Assembly (NCBI GenBank): GCA_034509735.1
Contig: JACGWO010000012.1
Coordinates: 186,001-250,000, forward strand
Origin: Sesamum alatum
Lineage: Eukaryota > Streptophyta > Magnoliopsida > Lamiales > Pedaliaceae
DNA: 64,000 nucleotides
Reading direction: 5' to 3'
Part shown: piece by piece, positions 48,805 through 59,831 of the stretch
Layout of the letters: each line of letters begins with the position of its first letter
Numbering within the stretch: position 1 is the first letter of the stretch
Translations under genes and position numbers: made by a program
Notes under the pieces: model-generated
The model's input: only the letters and a program-made list of their open reading frames with translations
Database searches by the model: none
What the model was told of the DNA's origin: nothing

Positions 48805-50100
48805 TCAGCTTTGTGCCTTTGCGTAACGACAAACTCCTTTAAATAAGTTTAGACACTAATGCACTTTTATCTTTGCCATATCGAGCACTTGGAGAACCTT
48901 CATAATCAATCGTACATCCGGATACATGCCTAATACTCAACACAATCTTAGGAAACACATTGTGCTTTCAGTCCATATCATTGACTAATAGATAACTCAT
49001 TAGTATTGACTCTAATAATCAATATTAAAGCCACTCTTCGATTATATGGCGAGAAACTCCATCTTATTCAACATAAAAATACACTAGGACTACATCTAAA
49101 AACAATCTTTTGAGCTAGGACTCAGCTTTGTACCTTTGCGCAACGACAAACTCCTTTAAACAAGGTTAGACACTAATGCACTTTTGTCTTTGCCGTATCG
49201 AGGGCTTGGAGAACCTTCATAATCAGTCGTACGTCCGGATACATGCCTAATAATCAACACAATCGTAGGAAATAACTTGTGCTTTCAGTCCTTATCATTA
49301 ACTAATTAGATAACTCATTTTTTGGCTATAAATATATTCTTATTGACTCTAATAATCAATATTCAAGCCACTCTTCGATTAGATGACTAGGACTCCATCT
49401 TATTCAACATAAAACTGCACTAGTACTACATTTAAAACACTCTTTTGAGTCATGGACTCAGCTTTGTACCTTTGCACAACGAGAAACTCCTTTAAACAAA
49501 TTTAGACACTTATTCCCTTTTATCTTTGCCATATCGAGGGTTTGGAGAACCTTCATAATCAATCGTACGTCCGAATACATGCGTAATGCTCAACACAATC
49601 GTCGGAAACACCTTGTGCTTTCAGTCCTTACCATTGACTGACAGATGACTCATTTTTGGTCATAATTATATTCATATTGACTCTAATAATCATTATTAAA
49701 GCCACTCTTCGATTAGATGACTAGGACTCCATCTTATTCAATATAAAATGCACTAGGACTACATCTAGAACACCCTTTTGAGCCATGGACTCAGCTTTGC
49801 ACATTTGCGCAAAGACAAAACTCCTTTAAACAAGTTTAGACAATAATGCACTTTTATCTTTGCCATATCGAGGACTTGGACAACCTTCATAATCTATCGT
49901 ACGTCCGGATACATGCTTAATACTCAACACAATCGTAGGAAAGATCTTATGCTTTCAGTCCTTATCATTAACTGATAGATAACTCTAATAATCAATATTA
50001 AAGCCATTCTTCGATTATATGACTAGGACTCCATCTTATTCAACATAAAATGCACTAGGACTACATCTAGAACACTCTTTTGAGCCATGGACTCAGCTTT

Positions 50101-52448
50101 GTGCCTTTGCGTAACGACAAACTCCTTTAAAATAAGTTTAGACACTAATGCACTTTTATCTTTGCCATATCGAGCACTTGGAGAACCTTCATAATCAATT
50201 GTACATCCGGATACATGCCTAATACTCAACACAATCGTTGGAAACACATTGTGCTTTCAGTCCATATCATTGACTAATAGATAACTCATTTTTTGCTTGA
50301 GATATTGTATTGACTCTAATAATCAATATTAAAGCCACTCTTCGATTATATGGCGAGAAACTCCATCTTATTCAACATAAAAATACACTAGGACTACATC
50401 TAAAACAATCTTTTGAGCTAGGACTTAGCTTTGTACCTTTGCGCAACGACAAACTCCTTTAAACAAGTTTAGACACTTATGCACTTTTATCTTTGCCATA
50501 CCTTGGAAAACCTTCATAATCAATCGTACGTCCGGATACATGCCTAATACTCAACACAATCGTAGAAAACACCTTGTGCTTTTAGTCCTTATCATTGACT
50601 GATAAATAACTCATTTTTGGAAATAACTATTTTCGTATTGACTAAAATAATCAATATTAAAGCCAATCTTCGATTATATGACAAGAACTCCATCTTATTA
50701 AACATAAAAATGCACTAGGACTACATCTAAAACACTCTTTCGAGCCAGGACTCAGCTTGTACCTTTGCAATAGTACAAACTCCTTTAAACAAAGTTTGGA
50801 CACTACTACACGTTTTATCTTTGTCATATCGAGGGCTTTTGAGAACCTTCATAATAAATCGTATGTCCGGATACATGCCTAATACTCAACACAATCGTAG
50901 GAAACACCTTGTGCTTTAAGTCCATATCATTGAGTGACATTTGACTCATTTTGGCTATAAATATATTCGTCTTGACTCTAATAATCAATATTAAAGCCAC
51001 TCTTCGATTATAGGACTTGGACTCCATCTTATTCAACATAAAAAGCACTAGGACTACATCTAGAACACTTTTTTGAGCCATGGACTCAGCTTTGTGCCTT
51101 TGCGTAACGACAAACTCCTTTAAATAAGTTTAGACACTAATGCACTTTTATCTTTGCCATATCGAGCACATGGAGAAACCTTCATAATCAATCGTACATC
51201 CGGATACATGTCTAATACTCAACACAATCGTTGGAAACACATTGTGCTTTCAGTCCATATCATTGACTAATAGATAACTCATTTTTTGCTTGAGATATTG
51301 TATTGACTCTAATAATCAATATTAAAGCCACTCTTCGATTATATGGCGAGAACTCCATCTTATTCAACATAAAAATACACTAGGACTACATCTAAAACAA
51401 TCTTTTGAGCTAGGACTTAGCTTTGTACCTTTGCGCAACGACAAACTCCTTTAAACAAGTTTAGACACTTATGCACTTTTATCTTTGCCATACCTTGGAA
51501 AACCTTCATAATCAATCGTACGTCCGGATACATGCCTAATACTCAACACAATCGTAGAAAACACCTTGTGCTTTTAGTCCTTATCATTGACTGATAAATA
51601 ACTCATTTTTGGAAATAACTATTTTCGTATTGACTAAAATAATCAATATTAAAGCCAATCTTCGATTATATGACAAGAACTCCATCTTATTAAACATAAA
51701 AATGCACTAGGACTACATCTAAAACACTCTTTCGAGCCAGGACTCAGCTTGTACCTTTGCAATAGTACAAACTCCTTTAAACAAGTTTGGACACTACTAC
51801 ACGTTTTATCTTTGTCATATCGAGGGCTTTGAGAACCTTCATAATAAATCGTATGTCCGGATACATGCCTAATACTCAACACAATCGTAGGAAACACCTT
51901 GTGCTTTAAGTCCATATCATTGAGTGACATTTGACTCATTTTTGGCTATAAATATATTCGTCTTGACTCTAATAATCAATATTAAAGCCACTCTTCGATT
52001 ATAGGACTTGGACTCCATCTTATTCAACATAAAAAGCACTAGGACTACATCTAGAACACTTTTTTGAGCCATGGACTCAGCTTTGTGCCTTTGCGTAACG
52101 ACAAACTCCTTTAAATAAGTTTAGACACTAATGCACTTTTATCTTTGCCATATCGAGCACATGGAGAACCTTCATAATCAATCGTACATCCGGATACATG
52201 TCTAATACTCAACACAATCGTTGGAAACACATTGTGCTTTCAGTCCATATCATTGACTAATAGATAACTCATTTTTTGCTTGAGATATTGTATTGACTCT
52301 AATAATCAATATTAAAGCCACTCTTCGATTATATGGCGAGAACTCCATCTTATTCAACATAAAAATACACTAGGACTACATCTAAAACAATCTTTTGAGC
52401 TAGGACTCAGCTTTGTACCTTTGCGCAACGACAAACTCCTTTAAACAA
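50101..52448 (+). repeat. Three-monomer higher-order repeat (~991 bp)
   Basis: The variant gtgcctttgcgtaacgac recurs at 50101, 51094 and 52085 (spacings 993 and 991). The variant cgttggaaacacattgtg recurs at 50236, 51229 and 52219. Between them the same three monomer variants follow in order (ttttttgcttgagatattg; ttttggaaataactattttcg; tttggctataaatatattcgtcttg). The last unit is incomplete, returning to ordinary monomers after about 52448. A related copy starts at 48813 but at a different spacing. Confidence 0.85.
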
Positions 52449-53757
52449 GTTTAGACACTAATGCACTTTTATCTTTGCCATATCGAGGGCTTGGAGAACC
52501 TTCATAATCAATCGTATGTCCTGAAACATGCCTAATACTCAACATAATAATAGGAAATAACTTGTGCTTTCAGTCCTTATCATTCACTGACAGATGACTC
52601 ATTTTTTGCTGTAAATATACTCTTATTGACTCTAATAATCAATATTAAAGCCACTCTTCGATTATATGACTAGGACTCCATCTTATTCAACATAAAAAAG
52701 CAGTAGGACAACATCTAGAACAATGTTTTGAGCCATGGACTCAGCTTTATACCTTTGCTCAACGACAAACTCCTTTAAACACGTTTAGACACTAATGCAC
52801 TTTTATCTTTGCCATATCGAGGGCTTGGAGAACCTTCATAATCAATCGTACGTCCGGATACATGCCTAATACTCAACACAATCGTAGGAAATACGTTGTG
52901 CTTTCAGTCCTTATCATTAACTAATTAGGTAACTCATTTTTTGCTATAAATAAATTTGTATTGACTCTAATAATCAATATTAAAGCCACTCTTCGATTCG
53001 ATGACTAGGACTCCATCTTATTCCACATATAAATGCACTAGTCCTACATTTAAAACACTCTTTTGAGCTATAGACTCAGCTTTGTACCTTTGCACCACCC
53101 CAAACTCCTTTAAACAAATTTAGACCCTTATTCCCTTTTATCTTTGCTATATCAAGGGCTTTGTCAACGTTCGTAATCAATCTTACATCCGGATACATGC
53201 CTAATACTCAACACAATCGTAGGAAACATATTATGTTTTCAGTCCTTATCATTGTCTGATAGATGACTCTTTTTTGGCTATAAATATATTCGTATTGACT
53301 CTAATAATCAATATTAAAGCCACTCTTCGATTATACGACTAGGAGTTCATCTTATTCAATATAAAATGCACTATGACTACATCTAGAACACTCTTCTGAG
53401 CAATGAACTCAGCTTTGTACCTTTGCGCAACGACAAACTCCTTTAAACAAGTTAAGACACTAATGCACTTTTATCTTTGCCATATCGAGGACTTGGAGAA
53501 CCTTCATAATCAGTCGTACGTCCGGATACATGCCTAATACTCAATGCAATCGTAGGAAATACCTTGTGCTTTCAGTCCTTATCATTAACTGATTAGATAA
53601 CTCATTTTCGGCTATAAATATATTCTTATTGACTCTAATAATCAAATATTTAAAGCCACTCTTCGGTTAGATGACTAAAGATAACAATGAGTTATGGAAC
53701 CTTTGTGGTGTAAGATAAAAGATAGAGGGAACTTGGGAACCGACCGTGTCAACCGAA

Positions 53758-53799
53758 GGCTCTGATACCACATGATATGGCTCTGATACCACATGATAT
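53758..53799 (-). repeat. Tandem 21-bp repeat carrying the tRNA-Met PBS twice
   Basis: The unit ggctctgataccacatgat plus at occurs twice (53758-53778 and 53779-53799). On the minus strand each unit contains TGGTATCAGAGCC, the complement of the initiator tRNA-Met 3' end, preceded by the LTR end ATATCA. One PBS copy is expected, so the second is a local duplication. Confidence 0.85.
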
Positions 53800-54456
53800 G
53801 GTATTGACCATTAGGTGGCCCGATCTTCACGACGTAGGCTTGCAATGGATAAAAAGGTCCGTGACCTGAGGAGTGCAAATAGCCAACCAACGTTATATGA
53901 ACGTGACCTGCTACTTAGAACATTCAACCAACCACGAGCACGAGTAAACCAAATCCACACAACGACACACTTGGGTCGAGCACGAATTGGGGCTTTGTGA
54001 ATTTGAATCACCAACCTAATATGCTAGATTGACAAAGCAAGGTTTCACTAAAGCTGAAAATAGGATATAAACTCTCTCAATATTTCTTAATCTTGGATAA
54101 AAACTTGGTTGTTCCCGTTTGCATGCTGATACATGCCTTTTATAGGCCTAAAACACTTCCAAATTGACCACACATATCCCCAAGTGACTCCTTGGTGGAT
54201 GTACATTCAATAATTAGTCAAAATATGGCTAAAACCTATGCATTCTTGGTCAAAAACGAGTAAAACTCTTTGACTTCCATGTGAATCCGAAAATTGGTGC
54301 TTTGTATGTGAGAAATGCACTTTGAATATAATTGAGAAGTCTTCTTTGACCACAAGGCTGCACATGGACGAAATTGGGCTCTTATTATGGATTCCTTGGG
54401 CTTGAATTATTGAAATTAAGCACTCATGTTGGGCCTCCAATTGTGACTTGATCCCA
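53794..54456 (-). promoter_or_regulatory. Copy B LTR with a TATA box
   Basis: This is the LTR region of the Gypsy fragment. Its 3' end (minus strand) is ATATCA just before the PBS, which places one terminus at about 53794. A TATA box with good context, GGCCTATAAAAGGC, lies at 54148-54135 on the minus strand and is a likely LTR promoter element. The other terminus is not clear, because the polyprotein tail seems to run into the LTR; some chromoviruses have such an overlap. The limit given at 54456 is a guess. Confidence 0.6.
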
Positions 54457-55458
54457 TTAGCAAATATTAAGTTGGATTGGGCTTGAATTGCTTCTTGCAT
54501 TCTCTTCAACCTTCCTCTTGTCATTGGCCCACTTCCCAATGGTTAAGTCTTGGTCCAATTGATCTTGAATTTCTTTAGCTCGTTGGATTGCCCTCCGTGT
54601 TCTCATCATCCTCCCCCTCTCGAAAAGGAGTCGTTCTCGACTCTTCATTATCTGTATCATAAAAAGGAGAAAGATCAGAAACATTAAAAGTAGCACTTAC
54701 TCCATACTCACCGGGCAATTCAAGCTTGTAAGCATTGTCATTGATCCTCTCAAGGACTCGAAATGGTCCATCCCCTCTTGGCATGAGCTTGGACTTCCTT
54801 TTGTCTGGAAACCTCTCTTTTCTAAGATGCAACCAGACTAAGTCCCCTGGTTCAAAGAGAACTCGTTTCCTTCCCTTGTTCGCACGGTTCACGTACTGTT
54901 GAGTCGTCCTCTCAATATTACTTTTGGCCTTTTCATGGATTTGCTTAACAAATTCAGCACGTTTCTTTCCATCCATGTTACTCTCTCCTGCAAAGGCAAA
55001 GGAGTTAAATCAATAGGTGCAAGAGGAGTGAAAGGGCGAAAACTTAGTAGTAGAATGGACAGCCCTATTGTAAGCAAACTCGACGTGCGGTAGACACTCT
55101 TCCCAACTCCTCAAGTTCTTCTTCATAATTATTCGCAACAAAGTTGAAAGTGTCCTATTGACCACCTCGGTTTGTCCGTCGGTTTGAGGATGACAAGTAG
55201 TAGAGAAAAGTAACTTAGTTCAAAAGCTTGCCCCACAAAGTTTTCCAAAAGTAGCTAAGGAACTTGGCATCTCGGTCAGACACTATAGTTCTTGGCATAC
55301 CATGGAGCCTCACAACTTCCTGAAAGAAAAGATTAGCAACATTAGAGGCATCATCAACTTTATGGCATGAAATGAAGTGTGCCATTTTTGGAAAAATCTG
55401 TCAACAACAACAAAAATAGAATCTCTCCCCCTCTTAGACCTAGGCAATCCCAAAAAAA
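54457..55458 (-). pseudogene. Integrase C-terminal half and polyprotein tail, Ty3/Gypsy
   Basis: Integrase inserts the element DNA into the host. The fragment starts inside the catalytic core, after the first catalytic Asp, with [20 protein letters not shown]. It then shows [15 protein letters not shown] (second Asp), [18 protein letters not shown] (containing the catalytic Glu) and [19 protein letters not shown]. The next open stretch (54976-54575) has [12 protein letters not shown] sequence, [34 protein letters not shown] and [12 protein letters not shown], the integrase C-terminal module. The tail reads [11 protein letters not shown] and GPMTRGRLKRMQEAI. No canonical chromodomain is visible. 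Several frameshifts separate these pieces, so it is dead. Chromovirus membership is inferred; the exact clade is not resolved. Confidence 0.88.
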
Positions 55459-58400
55459 TTATCTTTGCCATATCGAGGACTTGGAGACCTTCATAATCAA
55501 TTGTACGTCTGGATACATACCTAGTACTCAACACAATTGTAGGAAACACCTTGTGCTTTCAGTCCTTATCATTGACTAATCGATAAATCATTTTTGGCTA
55601 TAAATATATTCGTATTGACTTTAATAATAAATATTAAAGCCACTCTTCGATTATATGACGAGAAACTCCATCTTATTCAACATAAAAATGCACTAGGACT
55701 ACATCTAAAACACTCTTTGAGCCTGGAGTCAACTTTTGGTACCTTTGCGCAACAACAAACTCCTTTAAACAAGTTTAGACACTAATACACTTTTATCTTT
55801 ACCATATCGTGGGCTTGGAGAACCTTCATAATCAATCGTATGTCTGGATACATGCATAATACTCAACACAATCGTACGAAACACCTTGTGCTTTTAGTCC
55901 TTATCATTGACGGACAGATGACTCATTTTTGGCTATAAATATATTCGTATTGACTCTAATAATCAATATAAAAGCCACTCTTCGATTATACGACTAGGGC
56001 TCCATCTTATTCAACATAAAATGCACTTGGACTTCATCTAGAACACCCTTTGAGCTATGAACTCAACTTTGTACCTTTGCGTAACGACAAACTCCTTTAA
56101 ACAAGTTTAGACACTAATGCACTTTTATCATTGCCATATCGAAGACTTGGAGAATCTTCATAATCAATCGTACGTCCGGATACATGCCTAACATTCAACA
56201 CAATCGTAGGAAACATCTTGTGCTTTCAGTCCTTATCATTGACTAATAGATAACTCATTTTTGGCTATAAATATATTCGTATTGACTCTAATAATAAATA
56301 TTCAAGCCACTCTTCGATTGTATGACTAGGACTCCATCTTATGAACATAAAAATGCACTAGTACTACATGTAAAAACACTCTTTTGAGCCATGGACTTAG
56401 CTTTGTACCTTTGCACAACGACAAACTCCGCTAAACAAATTTAGACAGTTATTCCCTTTTATCTTTTTGCATATCGAGGGCTTAGTCAACGTTTTGTAAT
56501 CAATCCTACATCCGGATAGATACCTAATACTCAACACAATCATAGGAAAACATCTTGTGTTTTCACTCCTTATCATGGAATGATATATGACTCTTTTTTG
56601 GCTATAAATATATTCGTATTGACTTAAATAATCAATATTAAAGCCAGTCTTCGATTTATACGACTAGAACACCATCTTGTTCAACATAAAATGCACTAGG
56701 ACTACATCGAGAACAAACTTTTGAGCCATGAACTCAGCTTTGTACCTTTGCGCAATGACAAACTCCTTTAGACAAGTTTAGACACTAATGCACTTTCATC
56801 TTTGCCATATCAAGGACTTGGAGAACCTTCATAATCAATCGTACGTCCGAATACATGCCTAATACTCAACACAATTGTAGGAAATACCTTGTGCATTCAG
56901 TCCTTATCATTGACTGATAAATAAATCATTTTGGGCAATAAATGTATTCGTATTGACTATAAGAATCAATATTAAAGCCACTCTTCAATTCTGTAACTAG
57001 AACTCCATCTTATTCCGCATAAAAATGCACTAGGACTACATCTAAAACACTCTTTCAAGCCAGGACTCAGCTTTGTACCTTTGCGCAACCACAAACTCCT
57101 TTAAACAAGTTTAGACACTAATGCACTTTTATCTTTACCATATAGAGGACTTGGAGAATCTTCATAATCAATCGTACATCCGGATACATGCCTAACACTC
57201 AACAAAATCGTAGGAAACACCTTGTGCTTTCAGTCCTTATCATTGACTAATAGCTAACTCATTTTTGGCTATAAATATATTCGTATTGACTCTAATAACC
57301 AATATTAAAGCCACTCTTCAATTATATGACGACAACTCCATCTTATTCAACATAAAAATGCAATAGGACTACATCTAAAACACTCTTTCGAGCCAGGACT
57401 CAGCTTTGTACCTTTGCGCAACCACAAACTCCTTTAAACAAGTTTAAACATTAATAAACTTTTATCTTTGCCATTTCGAGGGATTGGAGAACCTTCATAA
57501 TCAATCGTACGTTCGAATACATGCCTAATACTCAACACAATCGTAGGAAACACTTTGTGCTTTCAGTCCTTATCATTGACTGATAAATAACTCATTTTTG
57601 GCAATAAATATATTCGTATTGACTATAATAATCAATATTAAAGTCACTCTTTGATTATACAACTAGAACTCCATCTTATTCAGCATAAAAATGCTCTAGG
57701 ACTACATCTAAAACACTCTTTCGAGCCAGGACTCAGCTTTGTACCTTTGCGCAATGACAAACTCCTTTAAACAAGTTTAGACACTAATACACTTTTATCT
57801 TTGCCATATCGAGGGCTTGGAGAACCTTCATAAACAATCGTATGTCCGGATACATGCCTAATACTGAACACAATCGTAGGAAACACCTTGTGCTTTCAGT
57901 CCTTATCATTGACTGACAGATGACTCATTTTTTGTTATAAATATATTCGTATTGACTCTAATAATCAATATTAAAGCCACGCTTCGATTATACGACTAGG
58001 ACTCCATCTTATTCAACATAAAATGCACAAGGACTACATCTAGAACACTCTTTTGAGCCATGGACTCAGCTCTGTACCTTTGTGCAACCACAAACTCCTT
58101 TAAACAAGTTTAGACACTAATGTACTTTTATCTTTGCCATATCGAGGACTTGGAGAACCTTCATAATCGATTGTACGTCCGGATACATGCCTAATACTCA
58201 ACACAATCGTAGGAAACACCTTGTGCTTTCAGTCCATATCATTTGACTAATAGATAACTCATTTTTGGCTATAAATGTATTCGTATTGACTCTAATAATC
58301 AATATTAAAGCCACTCCTCGATTATATGAAGAGAACTCCATCTTATTCAACATAAAAATGCACTAGGACTACATCTAAAACACTCTTTTGAGCGAGGACT

Positions 58401-59675
58401 CAGCTTCGTACCTTTGCGCAACGACAAACTCCTTTAAACAAGTTCAGAAACTAATGCACTTTTATCTATGCCATATCGAGAGGCTTGGAGAACCTTCATA
58501 ATCAATCGTATGTCCTGAAACATGCCTAATACTCAACATAATCGTAGGAAACACCTTGTGCTTTCAATCCTTATCATTAACTGATAGATAACTCATTTTT
58601 GGCTATAAATAAAATCGTATTGACTCTAATAATCAATATTAAAGCCACTCTTCAATCATATGACTAGGACTCCATCTTATTCAACATAAAAATGCACTAG
58701 AACTACATCTAAAACACTCTTTTGGGCCATGGACTCAGCTTTGTACCTTTGCACAACGACAAACTCCTTTAAACAAATTTAGACACTTATTCCCTTTTAT
58801 GTGCCGTATCGAGGGCTTTGTCAACGTTCGTAATCAATCGTACATCCAGATACATGCCTAATACTCGACACAATCGTAGGAAACATCTTGTGTTTTCAGT
58901 CCTTATCATTGACTGATAGATGACTCTTTTTTTGCTGTAAATAAATTCATATTGACTCTAATAATCAATATTAAAGCCACTCTTTGATTATATGATTAGA
59001 ACTCCATCTTATTCAACATAAAAATGCACTAGTACTATATCTAAAACACTCTTTTGAGCCATGGACTCAGCTTTGTACCTTTGCACAACGACAAACTCCT
59101 TCAAACAAATTTGGACACTTATTCCCATTTATCTTTGCCATATCGAGGGCTTGCTCAACCTTCATAATCAATCGTAATTCCGGATACATGCCTAATACTC
59201 AACACAATCGTAGGAAACACCTTATGTTTTTTGTCCTTTTCATTGATTGATAGATGACTCATTTCTAGCTATAAAGAAATTCGTATTGACTCTAATAATT
59301 AATATTAAAGCCACTCTTCAATTATACGACTAGGACTCCGTCTTATTCAACATAAAATGCACTAGGACTACATCTAGAACACTCTTTTGAGCCATGAACT
59401 CAGCTTTGTACCTTTGCGCAACGACAAACTCCTTTAAACAAGTTTAGACACTAATGCCCTTTTATCTTTGCCACATCGAGGACTTGGAGAACCTTCATAA
59501 TCAATCGTAAGTCCAGATACATGACTAATACTCAACACAATCGTAGGAAACACTTTGTGCTTTCAGTCCTTATCATTGACTGATAGATAACTCATTTTTG
59601 GCTATAAATATATTCATATCTACTCTAATAAGCAATATTAAAGCCACTCTTCGATTATATTGACTAGAACTCGAT
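55459..59675 (+). repeat. Tandem satellite block 5
   Basis: Regular monomers of about 330 bp in the same orientation and with low divergence, resuming at ttatctttgccatatcgagg. Both subtypes occur, for example the second subtype at about 56400-56500 and 58740-58830. No gene or other element is seen. The block ends at gactagaactcgat, where LINE-B begins. Confidence 0.97.
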
Positions 59676-59831
59676 CTCTCACACACTACACGCACTTACC
59701 TCTCCTCACAAGACACCACCATCATCTTCTCCAAATCCAGCCATCGTTCCCGATCTGTTGACCTTGAACTATGACGGAAACGATGGAATCGGTGTGGAGG
59801 ATCAGCCGTTGGCGGAGAGGGAGAGGCCATC

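Larger units (their letters stand above)
33983..53677 (+). repeat. Tandem satellite block 4, with higher-order structure
   Basis: This is the longest uninterrupted satellite run, of clean monomers averaging about 330 bp. It resumes after the EPRV at taccaaacctttgcg, with about 40 bp of the interrupted monomer missing. Nested duplications are visible: 35411-35770 is nearly repeated at 36712-37070, 35960-36310 at 38750-39100, the 6.1 kb tandem duplication at 36611-48804, and a three-monomer period at 50.1-52.4 kb. A shortened monomer (caatat joined to ctagggcttggag) occurs near 38505 and again at 44603. Antisense ORFs such as 42278-42568 and 48377-48667 are identical because they lie in the duplicated block, not because they are genes. 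Confidence 0.97.
53678..55458 (-). mobile_element. Ty3/Gypsy (chromovirus-like) fragment, copy B: integrase, LTR, PBS
   Basis: A 1.8 kb non-satellite insert read on the minus strand. It runs from an integrase core truncated at its 5' side (55458), through the integrase C-terminus and polyprotein tail, then an LTR (to about 53794), a primer-binding site for initiator tRNA-Met, and about 80 bp of leader ending at satellite (53677). LTR followed by PBS is the 5' arrangement, yet pol precedes it, so the LTR is shared as in a tandem element or a recombined one. About 120 bp of the interrupted monomer is missing (gatgacta to ttatctttgcc), so this is a rearranged remnant and not a simple insertion. 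It is homologous to copy A at 14494-15335. Confidence 0.85.

Noticed and set aside
50232..50252. CENP-B box-like core tcgttggaaac in a monomer variant
   Set aside because: It lacks the full TTCG at one side and the CGGG at the other, is a one-base variant of the usual tcgtaggaaac, and CENP-B dependence is not established for plants.
54457..54976. Chromodomain at the integrase C-terminus
   Set aside because: The tail after the [12 protein letters not shown] module is acidic and then basic, but shows no chromodomain aromatic cage pattern.
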